Assembly: GCA_008828725.1 (NCBI GenBank)
Contig: MEHQ01002976.1
Location: 124,001-188,000 of the forward strand
Direction: 5' to 3'
From: Saccharina japonica
Lineage: Eukaryota > Sar > Phaeophyceae > Laminariales > Laminariaceae
DNA: 64,000 nucleotides
Shown: positions 1 through 12,900 of the stretch, one piece after another
How the letters are laid out: the number at the start of each line of letters is the position of its first letter
Numbering within the stretch: position 1 is the first letter of the stretch
Translations under genes and position numbers: made by a program
The notes under the pieces: generated by a model
The model's database searches: none
What the model was told of the DNA's origin: nothing
Seen by the model: the letters and a program-made list of their open reading frames with translations, nothing else

Positions 1-49
1 ACACCTCTACCTCTATCATTGGTTGGCTTTGAGTGAGTCAGTCAGTCGT

Positions 50-175
50 GCTCAGTGGGAAAAGAGCCTACTTTGTGACCCCGGATCTGAGCTACGACCA
101 GGAAGGAGAGAAAAAGGAAGGGCGAAGATAATAAATGGGATGGACGAGAAAAAAAAACAAAAACAAAAAAACAGT
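50..175 (+). mobile_element. SINE body fragment (G family)
   Basis: GTGACCCCGGATCTGAG, then GGCGAAGATAATAAATGGGA and GGACG, then an A-rich tail. This is the 3' body of the tRNA-headed element seen complete at 55050-55385. The head is missing here. Confidence 0.75.
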
Positions 176-206
176 TGGTTGGTTTTGATTGGTCGAATAT
201 ATATAC

Positions 207-379
207 CTGAAGCCGTTGACGAAGGCGTAGAAGATGAGGGGACAGGCGAACATGACGGACTTGTAGAAGAGGTAGCACACCACCCGGCTCGACCGCCGGT
301 AGTTCCACCGCCCGTGCACGAGCAGCAGCTTCCGAAGGTAGGCGAACTGGGCTATCGCGTAGTCGGACGCGTTGACCGC
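207..379 (-). CDS. Flippase exon 23 (TM5), gene continues off the left edge
   Basis: 57 codons plus 2 bases. [17 protein letters not shown], then [12 protein letters not shown], then the TM5 segment [19 protein letters not shown]. The acceptor CAACAG|GCG sits in a CCAACA repeat, and the donor is TTCAG|GTATAT. TM6-10 and the tail are outside the window. Confidence 0.95.
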
Positions 380-3300
380 CTGTTGGTGTTGGTGTTGGTG
401 TTGGTGGCGGTGGTGGGGGTAGTCGTGGCGGTGGTGGTGGTGGTGGTGGTGGTGGTGGTGGTGGTGTTGGCTTGGTGTTAACACGTGTTGGTCGCTTGGT
501 TTGGCTGGTCGGTATAGGTGGGCGTGGTGGCGGCCGGCGGTCGCTGCGGCTCGGTTAGGTGGTTGCGTTGGGAATTATGGGAATTGGTTTAAAATCCGAT
601 AGAGGCGACATGAAGGGAGCGGGGGGGGGGGTATACCCATGTCGTCGTGCATGGCCGCAGCCGTAGGACCATAGACCCTCGCATTCCTACAATGCCGGGA
701 CGGGGCACGTTGGGTGTTCACCAACCAGGCAGGCATTGCTTGCACCAAGCGCAAAGCGAAACGTGAGGTGTTCGGGGGGGGCACCAGCATCACCATCGCC
801 ACCACAGCCGTCATCAAACCATCAGCATGACCATCACTGCAAATGCTATACGGGTCCGGAAACAGGAAACGCCTCGTGCGTCTTATGAGTGAGCAAGCCA
901 TAGAACCGTTTTGCAATGCCAACCTTCAAGCACCGTGAGCATAGAATATTCTTTAGGACTTTTGGTGTACTGTAGCACTTGCCGCTGATAACGATTTCTT
1001 AATCCATTTTTTCTCAACGCCCTCCCCATCAAAGCGAGCCGCTATTTCTTCATGCGGGTAATTGCTTATTCCGGGAGCCTATACTGTAGTACAACTGGAA
1101 TGTATGCACCATCTGGACCAATCATCAAACGAGGCAATAGGCGTACAGGTGAAGAAACACACGGGAATAGACAAAGAGAGGGTTGCCCACTAATAGCGGA
1201 CGTATGTAAATACGTGAAGGCGTTGATCTGATGTTCATCACCTGCATTCCTTCTTGGCCGCTAATGCCCACGCCTATGTGAGCTCTCTGGATCATGGGCA
1301 CATCGTTCGCCCCATCGCCTACCATGGACGATGTTTGGAAAGACACACAGGGGGGGGGGGGGGGGGGGGGCGGGAAAAGGGGACGCGTTAAAAGACATCG
1401 TTCTTGGCTCAAGCCTTCCCACAGAGGTTTAGTTGGGGTGCGATTGCCCATTTCACCGCCGCCATTACGCGACCTTTCCACGTTCCTACGAAGGACAATG
1501 TCGACGCGTGCTGCAGTAGCGGTATGCGTATACCACCATTTTTTCCCCCCGGAGAATCGCACCCGAGGAGCTGTATACTCTACTGGTATACCGGTACTCT
1601 ATACTCCAAGTACTACGTACCAATTTTGAGAAAAATTGTAAGATGAGCCCGATACACAAAAGTCCCGTGGGCCAGGTACCCGATGAATAGTAACCAGGGC
1701 TATTCACGGGTCGAGTCAAACCCCACGGGTCATGTTGGGTCGGGTCAGGCAGGGTCGAGTAAGGGTTGCCCGACGACCCGACCCGACCCGACCCGGNNNN
1801 NNNNNNNNNNNNNNNNNNNNNNNNNNNNNNNNNNNNNNNNNNNNNNNNNNNNNNNNNNNNNNNNNNNNNNNNNNNNNNNNNNNNNNNNNNNNNNNNNNNN
1901 NNNNNNNNNNNNNNNNNNNNNNNNNNNNNNNNNNNNNNNNNNNNNNNNNNNNNNNNNNNNNNNNNNNNNNNNNNNNNNNNNNNNNNNNNNNNNNNNNNNN
2001 NNNNNNNNNNNNNNNNNNNNNNNNNNNNNNNNNNNNNNNNNNNNNNNNNNNNNNNNNNNNNNNNNNNNNNNNNNNNNNNNNNNNNNNNNNNNNNNNNNNN
2101 NNNNNNNNNNNNNNNNNNNNNNNNNNNNNNNNNNNNNNNNNNNNNNNNNNNNNNNNNNNNNNNNNNNNNNNNNNNNNNNNNNNNNNNNNNNNNNNNNNNN
2201 NNNNNNNNNNNNNNNNNNNNNNNNNNNNNNNNNNNNNNNNNNNNNNNNNNNNNNNNNNNNNNNNNNNNNNNNNNNNNNNNNNNNNNNNNNNNNNNNNNNN
2301 NNNNNNNNNNNNNNNNNNNNNNNNNGAGGTGTGAGTGGGGGGGGGGGGGGGGGGGGGTGTGTACTCGCGTCCAGGCAGGGGGGGGCGGCGTCCTCAATCG
2401 CTGCTTGCCTTTGTCATTTGACCATTGACCCTCGCATCCCTTTCGAGACGGAGCACCGTTCCTACTCCTAATAGGGATCCCTTTGACAACTGGGCGTATG
2501 TGTGTATGTATGTATGTATGCCCCCCTCCCCCCGGATCGCGAGCTAGAGCTCACAGATCAAGAATAAACCTTCCCTGAAGGACCTAAATCATTGAGTGAT
2601 AATCGACCATCTGTCCGACGAGTGAAATGTGTATTGGTTTTTCACCTGAGCCGCTCTCAGCAGCGCCACTTGAGACTCGGGAGTCTGCATTGCCTCAAGG
2701 AGGGCCGGACCATCGATAACCAGACCGCGAGGGAGAGGGGCCTTTACCGTTCCGGATTTGTCCTCCTCGAACCTGTTCCTTTCCTCTATGCACGTCGACA
2801 AGAAATCTGCGGACGCAAAACCAGCGAAGGGGGCGATTCGTTTAAGCGGTTGGGTTGTCAGCGCTCGGGATTGATCAGAGAGCTGTGTCTCTGGATTGGT
2901 TAACACGTAGCAGTCATACAAGTGTTCGTAGAAGCGAAGGAGGGATGCTATTGTGTAGGGGTATCACCCTAAACTTTCTAAGGCCTCTCACTTCAGTAAA
3001 TCTATACTATTAGTAAGTCATTCGTGCTCTATACTATTAGGAATTCATTAATTCATTAAAACTATTAGCAAGCCGGTAGTACTATTAGTACGTGATACTA
3101 CTAGTAAGTCATGAATACTATTAGTGAGTCATTATAACTAGTAGTAAGTCATTAGGACTAATATTAATAGTAAGTCATTATAATTAATAAGGAGTCATTA
3201 GTAATATTCATAAGTCATTAGTGCTATTAGTAAGTCACTTTTCGTTGATTACGAGAGAAGGTAAAAGAGCAAATCCGATGCACAAATCCCAGAACTATCG

Positions 3301-6300
3301 TACGAAGTACAAGTACAGGTATATCACGGAAACGATTGTGAAAACATAGTGAGACAAGAGTGATGGGTTAAGGAGCCCGCCTTATAAGGCAAAAAAAACG
3401 TGCTACCGTACGCACAAGGAATGCCCCACCGTAACACGCCTTGAGCTACACCATTTATCTGCCTATCATAAACACCCCCCGGAAGAAGAAGAAGAAAAAA
3501 AAGAAGAAGAGTGAAAGTAAGGGAGAGTTTTCGTGGTCCTTGTCTTGCCTTCCAGGGCTTGTTTGATCTCGTCGGTCTCCGACTCGCCCGTCCCTCTGAG
3601 GTTGATGACCGTGCGGTGCATCTTGGCCTCCGTCCACAGGAGCTGGCACGCCACGGCGATGTTGATCGCGGTTTCCTCCCTGATAAAACAGTGTGTCATA
3701 CGAAGTACATGTTTTCTCAAAAAGGGACGATGTGTTGTTTAAGGGTGCACAAAGCTGGCATCACGGCACCCCATGGCTACGTACACCGCTGCCCCCTCTT
3801 TGTGAATGGTTATCATATACACGTTCTTTTCAAAGGGATGAGCATTGTTAAAGCTCATTTAAAAATGAAACGCCAGAACGACGATGTTGACCCCGGTTTC
3901 CTCCCTGCAATGATATATATATATACATATATTTTATATATACCAGGTACGTCAGGCTTAGATGGTTCAAAGGGAAGAGATTTTGGTAAAGCTCTAGAAA
4001 TGTTTTTCAAAGGGAAGAACTGGAACTTTTGGTGCCTATAATTGCAGCAAAAACAAATTAAAAAGGCCGGGAAAAAAAATGTCTCGGCAGGGTTCAAGCG
4101 CCGAACTGTTTCCGAGCTCCTCCACTTGAGGATCTGTATATCTATACACCTCCTCCAATAAACGATCCCGATAAATATGGTAAGCCGTGTAAGCCCGATA
4201 CACAAATCCCAGGGGCTAGGTATTATAGTGGTTCTGCCGTCGTCGCCTTAATGTTATGTGGTTAGGGTAAGGACACAGAGTAACCCTTGCCCAGGTCGGC
4301 CTACTGAAAAGGTACCCCTTGGTACTCATGTGCGCCGTTTACTCAAAGAAGATCAGCTTCACTCATTTTCCCGCGGTGAAAGACTGAAAGGCTGGAAGCT
4401 CGGTCGCCTCTAGCCCTGGAAGCCCCCTGGTTTCCATCTAAGATATATATATATGAATTTCAAGTACTACCTATTCGATTGTGATACCTGTTATCAGGTA
4501 TTTTAACGGCGTTTCCACATCATTCCAGCACTACCTACTATTAATAGGAGCGCATTGCAAGAGTTATATGTTTACATAACTAAGTGAGTGCTTCGTACTA
4601 ACGGCTCAACACATCAACTAATTTAGCTCACCCTATACCCTGAGCCCTAGCTTCACCCAGGGTCCTCTATAAGACCTCTCGAACTCGAAAACACGCCTTA
4701 AAGCGGTATGTCGGCAGTCGTTACGCCAGTTTACGGTACAGACATATATGTATATCATACGTTAGACGTTCGCGAGCAACGCAGGGAGAAGATCAGGAAG
4801 AAGAAACGCGCGCACGCACGCAACGTCGTTGGTGAGACCGCCGAGGAAAAAGCAATCCCGTCAAGTCCAGCCGACAATTGTTGTATGTTATACCCCCTTT
4901 GGAACTGTCCCCCTAGAACCCCGAACACACTATTAATGGTACGGTGGACCATAGTAAATAGGGCCAAATATCGTTGTTACAAATGGTAACGTATGTGTGT
5001 GCCGTAGGTGCCCTATTCACTTTGGTCCCTCGTGCTATTAATATTACGGTGTGTGTGTTCTTCACAGTAAACCTTCCTTTCTACCCGTCGACATCCAGCA
5101 CACCCAGTGTCCGTGCCGATTCTTCATCCTAAAAAGGTACCAGTTCTGTGGTCACGAAACTACGACACAGAGGTACTGCGCTCAGTGCAGTGAGCAGAGC
5201 AGACAATGCAATGCCATATACGACAGGCAAGACCTACCCTGCTAGCAATCCAGGTGCATGCAAGAGAAAAAAAGAGAAAAGATCATAGTGAATAGGACCA
5301 AATAATGTTACTAAAAATAGTGAATATATAAAGGTTTTAGTGTGTACCTTAGGTCCCTATTTGTTATGGCCCCCCATAATTATGACGGTGGACCATAGAA
5401 AATAGAACCAAATATTAGTTGTAAGAATAGGAAAACATACATTTTTTTTTTGCGTTCCGTAGGTCCCTCTTTACTATGGCCCCCCGCAATAGCTATAGTA
5501 AACTATGCAGGGTATGCGGGGGGGGGGGGGGGTACTCATGTTGTGCACGGCCGTAGTCATATGACCATAGACCCTCGCATCCCTACAATGCCGGGACGGA
5601 GCGCGTTGGTTTCACCAACCAGGCAGACATTGCTTGCACAAGCGCGAAACGCCGTGAGGTATGGGGCGAGTCGCGATGGAGGTGAGCTGCATCCTGCTAA
5701 GAACCGCCTCTGAGCGCGGACTTGCATATGGACGACAGCTTCAATGAGTTATTTAATTTCTGGTGTGGCCACTTCGGAGACAGCAATGGGTTTTACTATG
5801 TAACTGCTCGCGGACGCCTTACCATATAACACTACGTGATACGGACCATTCCCTTGCTGCGGAACAAAGTCTCCACCCCGCACAAATGATCTACTCGACC
5901 GCCAGCTTTGGTAACCGCCAAAAAAAATAACAAAAAAAAAACGGCACCCTGGTTGTCTAGCTCACGCAGCGAGTGGCGTGTTTTACAGCGTCGTTGCCAA
6001 CCGACGCCAACCCAACCTATAAATATATCATATATTTATATGACGGGGGGTATGGGGGGGGGGAATACGTGAGTGAATAATGGCTCGAGTTCGTGTGAAT
6101 TACTTATTCGTTACTTGTTTTTTTTCAAGAAGGCGATAGCTGCAATGCGGGCTAAACTTTTTCGTCGCTATATGACGTCGGGCTAAACAGATGGAAAAAA
6201 AAGAGCGCTCACTTGTCTCCCGTCAACACCCAGATCTTGATGCCCGCCGCCATCAGGTCTGCAACAGCATCGGCAACCCCGCCCTGCAGCTTGTCCTCGA

Positions 6301-6925
6301 TGGCGCTCGATCCGATTATCTGCCAAGGAAAAAAATGTAAAAACACAAAAAAACGAACAAACAAATAACAAACAAACGAATGAACAAACAAACAAATAAA
6401 CACACAAACAAACAAACAAACAAACAAACAAACAAACAAACAAACAAACAAACAAACAAACAAACAAACAAACAAACAAGCAAAACAAACAAACAAGCAA
6501 AACAAATCAAACAAGCAAAACAAAACAAACAAGCAAACAAGCGAACAAACACAAACAAAACAAAACAAAACAAAACAAAACAAAACAAAACAAAACAAAA
6601 CAAAACAAAACAAAACAAAACAAAACAAAACAAAACGAACGAGCAAAAACAAAATAGCAACGTTAATGTTTCTACTATGATGGTAGTGGCCCCCTGATGT
6701 CCTCAATCACGCTCGACTTGATTCATCCGCAGAAACTAAAACAAACACAAAACAAAACGAACCAACAACATCGTTGACGTTGATTTTTTCTGCCATGGTT
6801 GGTGCTTCCCGTTGTTATCCTCGATCGCGCTCGACCCGACTTATCCGCAGAAAACAAAAGGTACAAAACGAAAAACAAAAAACCAAACGCAACGTTAACG
6901 TGTTTGTCGGTGGTGTCCGATGTTG

Positions 6926-6986
<61 letters not shown>

Positions 6987-9900
6987 CGTTTCCACGGCCG
7001 CTCCGTTGGGTACTTTTATTACAACCAGCTTAGTTTGATACAGGGCAGTTTTGTCCGCAGACGAAGTAGCGGCCTCCACCAACGAAGTAACGGACAAAGC
7101 AGTGTTTGTTGGTAGAGATAATTGTCGCAATAAATACAGGGATATGGTTGACCAACGCCTCAACGTAGATGCACCACGATCATACCCAAATCATCCCTGT
7201 CTATGAGCATACGGGTTCGGCCGTGCACGACATGAGTACCCCCCCCCCCCCGGATGCAGCTCACCCTTCATGCGACTCGTCCGACACCTCACGGCGCTTC
7301 GCGCTAGGTGCTAGCAATGTTTGTATGGTCGGTGAAAACCCGACATGATCCGTCCCGGCATTGTAAGAATGCGAGGGTCTATGGTCATACGACTACGGCC
7401 GTGCACGACATGAGTACACCCCCCCCTCCCCTTTCACGGTGCTCTGTCTCGAAAGGGATGCGTGGTCAACGGTTAAATGACTAAAGAAAGCCTAAAATGA
7501 GTACGCCCGTTCGCCCCCCCCCCCCCCCCTTCTCCACCGCCTGCCAGTAGACTAATATCTAGTCGCAGATCCCGGAATGCCCGTTGACCGTGGCGGCGAT
7601 TGCAGGTAGATAGCGACAAGGGCAGAGGGGCCCACGATATGCTTGACACGGCGATGAAACCGCTCGAGTTGTGTGAATAAGTGACGGTGGAACGACTCTT
7701 GGGTGGGAAGCACGTAAGTATGCATGCTAGGCTGGAGGGTCCACCTTGCGATTGTCTGAGGAGGCTACTTCTTCACTTTGAGGCGGCCTGTATATCACTT
7801 CAAACACGGGGATATTAGAAGGGGGGAAAAAAATGTGGCTGTGATCCCGTAACATGGGGCTTCACTCCCCTTGTGTAGCCAAAACACTTGAGATTAGTGT
7901 CATTCATGTTAGGTTTATGTAAGTAAATCACTCCCGTTGTGGAGACAAAGCACTTGGGATTAGTGTCATGTTTAGGTTTGATGTAAAACAAAGTGCAGCG
8001 GTAAAACGGGTTATAACTCGATTAGCAAAAGCGCATGACCTCATATACGTAGGTCTACCTCCAATTTTTTTTTCATTTTTGTCAAAACAAAAACGATCAA
8101 GGCGTGCCTTAGTGGATAGATAGTTCCTCAGTCGAGAAGCCCCCCATCAGGCACAATTCTTAGTATTTGCCTTGGAAGGTAAAAAATAACTATTGCCTCA
8201 GAACGGAAAAAAAACTATTTGCCTCAAAAGGCAAAAACATATTTCCCTCAAAAGGCGAAAAAGTATTTGCCTCCAAAGGCAAAAACATATTTGCCTCAGA
8301 AGGCGAAAAAATAGTTGCCTCAGAAGGCGAAAAAAAAATTGCCTCAAAAGGCGAAAACATATTTGCCTCAAAAAGCGAAAAAGCATTTGCCTCAAAAGGC
8401 GAATACATAGTTGCCTCAAAAGGAAAAAACATATCTGCCTCAAAAGGCAAAAAATAGTTGCTTCAGAAGGCGAAAAAATATTTGCCTCAAAAGGCGAAAA
8501 AACATTTGCCTCAAAAAGCGAAGAAATATTTGCCTCAAAAGGCGAATACATAGTTGCCTCAAAAAGAAAAAACATATTTGCCTCAAAAGGCGAAAAACAT
8601 ATTTGCCTCAGAAGGCGAAAAACTATTTGCCTCAGAAGACAAAACAGAAATGCTACCTACAGCAGTATCCCTATCTTAGGGAAAACATCGAATCGCGTTC
8701 CTCCTTTTAGCCCACGCCGAAGCCCCCAACCCTCAAAAGCTCTCGTGTCGAGGTCGAAGCAAACGATTGATAGGCTCTGGTACGTTGTTTTTTTTAAAAG
8801 GACGTTCGCTGACTGACCTCTACTGCCGTAGGTCACGCTCCACGACGTTTCCATAACGCCCTCTATAACTATGACCTGTTTAATTACTTAAAACACTTAC
8901 AGGTACATATCCCTGAACTTTACAGCCTCATATTTATTTTCCTCACATACAGGATGTACATCCTGCACGAGGACATATAACACCCGTAGTAAGTACGCGC
9001 GACCGAAGTATCACACTCAGCTTGCAAAAATGAGTTTCGACGAAATCCTCCATCTCACAGCTGTTTTTTTATTTTTTTATTTGTATGTACACAGACGAAG
9101 TTCCGGGATAGTGCGGTGGGGTGACAGACGATTGTGACCGCACTGTTTCGGGACCACGACTGTGTGCGGTTGGGGTTGGGGCTCTCCCATGCTTGTTCAT
9201 GAATTCCCCAAAAGGCTCTTACTTTCCTGGACAGAGTGTTACGTTTTTGAAGACACGTTCGCCGACTGACCTCTAGATTGTTTCCCACCCCTCGAGTTAG
9301 TTAGTGATCGAGACAATTACGGCTACGCTTTTGGAAAGGACGTTCGCTGACCTGACCTCTCTCTGTAGATCACGTTCCAGGACGTCCAAACTGCCCTCTG
9401 TCGTGCCTTCGGTGCGGATACGTTGGAGGCAAACAACGACTACGCTTTTTATAAAAGGATGTTGGCTGACTGACCTCTAGATCACGCTCCACGACGTCCA
9501 TCATGCCCTCGATGCGGTTAGGCTCTCCCATGTTCCGCTTCTCGATCTCCACCAGGTCGTTGGATGCCTGCCCGCCCCAAGCACAAAATGCGACGTTCAG
9601 CGTGGGGTTGACATGGTTAATGTTCCCTGGCTCTTTGCCCCTAAACTTTCTCGAAGGATAGTCAAGTATCAAACGCGAAATTGTCCCTGGGATTGGTAGG
9701 TTAAGCCCTCCCACGTCGTGGCGTAGCTCGGAGGGTAATAGCACAAAAAATGTTAACTTTGGTACCCAGGCCTAGCAGCCGTCCCCAGCAACTAAAAGCG
9801 ACATTCGCCGTGGAATTCCATGGGTTGGTCAGGTCTTCCCAGTTCTTCGCATAGCTCGAGAGCTAGTGCAGCATTTTCGGCTACCAGAGCCACCTTCAGT

Positions 9901-12900
9901 GCCAATACGTGCAGCACCTGCTACTAAAGCCATCTTACGTGAAACCACATGCTGCACGCGTTCAACAAACCGCCGTAGCTACATGTTATGCTTCACCGTT
10001 CCATATATATATATATGATTACGCCGTGTTGGCGATGTGGGCTCATGGGGGCATAACGCCGCAGTGATGTGAGTTGCCTAGCAACCACCATAACAAGCAC
10101 CCTCGGCGACGTAATCGTTGCTTACCGTTTATGGCCTTCACGGTGGGTGAATTCCACGGTGCCTACAACCAGTCCGGTCGAAAACATAAGCCTGATTTAG
10201 ACGTATATGTTAGTATCTTGGCGAAAAAACAAACAATCGAGTTTTTTTGTTTTACTGTCTTTACCATGAACCGGTGCACTAAAGCAACGCGAAACACTTC
10301 CAGAATAACAAAACACTAACCTTCATATAGTCTCACGAAGCAAGGACACTCGGGAGCTTGCTTCACGTTTCCTATCGGTAAATGTCCTTCGGTTGTGTGT
10401 GGGATTTTTTTTTCACATCGGATTTGAAACTTTCTCCCCTATCCAATAAGCCAATAATAATAGTGGTCGTGAAAAAACTGCGACCACCACCGGTTTTTTC
10501 TTTTTTTTTCTCAATGCTTCAAGGTTTTCTTCGGTAAAGCGAGTTATAGGTAGCTCAGTAATTTTTCAGAGCGCGGTCAAAGCGTATGCTGTTCTGTCGA
10601 TTGCGATGCCTAATTTTGTTTTGGGAAAACCTAAAAAAAACTAGTTTTTTCAAGTCTGTTTCCCACCCACCCGCCCACCCACCTCGTCGTAGCGGTCTGA
10701 CCACTCCTCGAAAGTGCGCGGGTCGATTTCTGCTTGGGCCACGACCAGAGTCCTCAGTCCCTCCCTCGCGAATACGTCCATGTGTTCCACTGTTGCCTCG
10801 ATAGACTACGAAAAGAGATGCAGAAAATGTTATGCAGGGAAATGGCCACGCGCACACAGAGCGGGGTTTAACGAGGTGGCGCGCTGAGGGTATGGGCGGT
10901 AGAGATTGTATCCGAAAAAAGAGCCAGTCTCCCCACGCGCGTTTGGTTTTTGCATCGACGCTCTTTCTGTCGCTCGCCAAGTATTCTCGATGTACCACAG
11001 TAATAGACGCAGAATTGTATAGACACAAGAGAAGGATCCCCGCAGAGGGCGTTCCAGGAGGGATATTGACGACGTGATCAGTCGGTAGACATCTTGCCCT
11101 GCAACATGTAACGCCCTTTTTTTGCGTCGATATTCCTCTACATCTCGCTAAGTAGCCTCGATACACTACATACGCTAAGATATGCAGAACTATGCAGATG
11201 CACTTAAACCTTCACCTACAGATAGCGTGTTCGGGGAGGTGTGTTGGGGGTAAGGGCGGTAGACAGGGCATCCGGTAACAGTCAACGTTCCACGCTTTTA
11301 TTATGCAACCGATGCTCTCCTTTTTCTCGCCAAGTAACCTCGACAAGACTAACGGCGGCCGAACTATAAAAATACATGAACGGGTTCACACACACATACG
11401 GCGCATTCAAGGCGGAATGATGTGGGTGTGGTCAGCGCGGTAGATACCGTGCCCGGTAACATCTACTGCGGATTATTTTTGTATCGATTGCTCTTTTTTA
11501 TCTCCAGCTGGGTTAAGGAGGCAACGTTGGCGAAGACAACTCTCGGTCTGATGTTCTTGCTCTAACTCCCCGAGGTGTTCCTCGCAACACGAGGCGTTAC
11601 TACTTCCAATACCTTGGGGAGTTAAGTTATACATACGAGTGTTGCTCATGCATGCAAGCGGAGGTTATAGCTTGCCCTACTGCAACTTATTTCCGGTACA
11701 AACGTAAGCATTTCCTGGAATGGCCCTGGGGTTACGAATCACGCGAAGTATGCGTTGGAGACAAGGATGCCCAAACGCGCGGGACAGACCGACAGACACC
11801 CCTAAAATGAGGAGCCTAGGAAACGTCAGGTGCCATTTATAGGGGCTGTTCACGGGTAGGGTCGAACCTCGAGGGTCGGGTTGGGCCGGGCCGGGTCCGG
11901 GAAGGGAGACCCGATTCGACCCGACCCGACCCCCCCGACCCGACCCGACCCGACCGCACCCGACCCGATCCCGACCCACCCGACCGACCGCCCGACCCGA
12001 CCCGCACCCGACCGACCGACCCCGACCGACCACCCGACCCCCCGACCGAACCCGACCCGACCCGACGACCCCACCGGACCCGACCCACCCGACCCGACCC
12101 GACCCGAAGCCCGACCCGACCCCGACCCGACCGACCCGACCCGACCCGACCCGACCCGACCCGACCCGACCCGACCCGACCACACCCGTGAGAGTTTGAA
12201 AAGTTTCTGAAAAGTTCCTGACCCAAACCGACCCAACCCGACCCGACCCGTGATATTTAAAAAACCTCCTGACCCGACTCGCGGGTCGCCCCTTTCATTG
12301 CATGCACTGAGAACCCCCACTAAAACTGCTGGGCGGGGTAGACGCCGTGCGTACCTCCTTCTCTCCGGGGCGATCGCGCCTTAGCCTCGGGAGCATGACG
12401 GTGTCGGCGCCCTTGCAGATGATCTTGATCGTGCCTTCCTCGGTCCGGACGATGACGCTCATGCGCTTGCGGTCGCTCGTGAAGCCCAGCACGTGGAGCA
12501 CCTTTTCATTCCGTGTAGTTGAACACACGGATGTTTTGTGAAAAAAGGGTGAAGGGCCGAGGGCCGGGGCTGGTTGGGGCTGGGCGTTTGACTGGTGAGG
12601 TCTGTCTATCGCGAGGGGAAGGGGCGTTTCTTTTTGTGTGTTTGTTTTGTGTTCGTAGAGGGAAAGACAGGGCTAAGTATTCTGGTGATACAAATTCAAG
12701 GCACGAACCGTAGTGGGGAGGGGAGGGAGAAGCGCCTACTTCGTGACGCCGGATCTGAGTTACGACTAGGGAGGCGAGAGAGAATGGAACGGCGAAGATA
12801 ATAAATGGGATGGAAAAAACCAAACAAAAAAAGCTGAGAAAAATAATTTTGGGGGCAATCGTTCAGCTGCAACGCTTGATTCCAGAAAAAAATGTTTTGG

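Noticed and set aside
6183..6706. Long open frames rich in Cys/Val/Leu/Phe or Lys/Gln/Asn
   Set aside because: They are translations of the CAAA/CAAAA microsatellites; only the last part overlaps real flippase exon 18.
8167..8816. Overlapping open frames of up to 207 codons on both strands
   Set aside because: The 24-26-base minisatellite has no stops in several frames; the repeats differ by frame-shifting indels and resemble no known protein.
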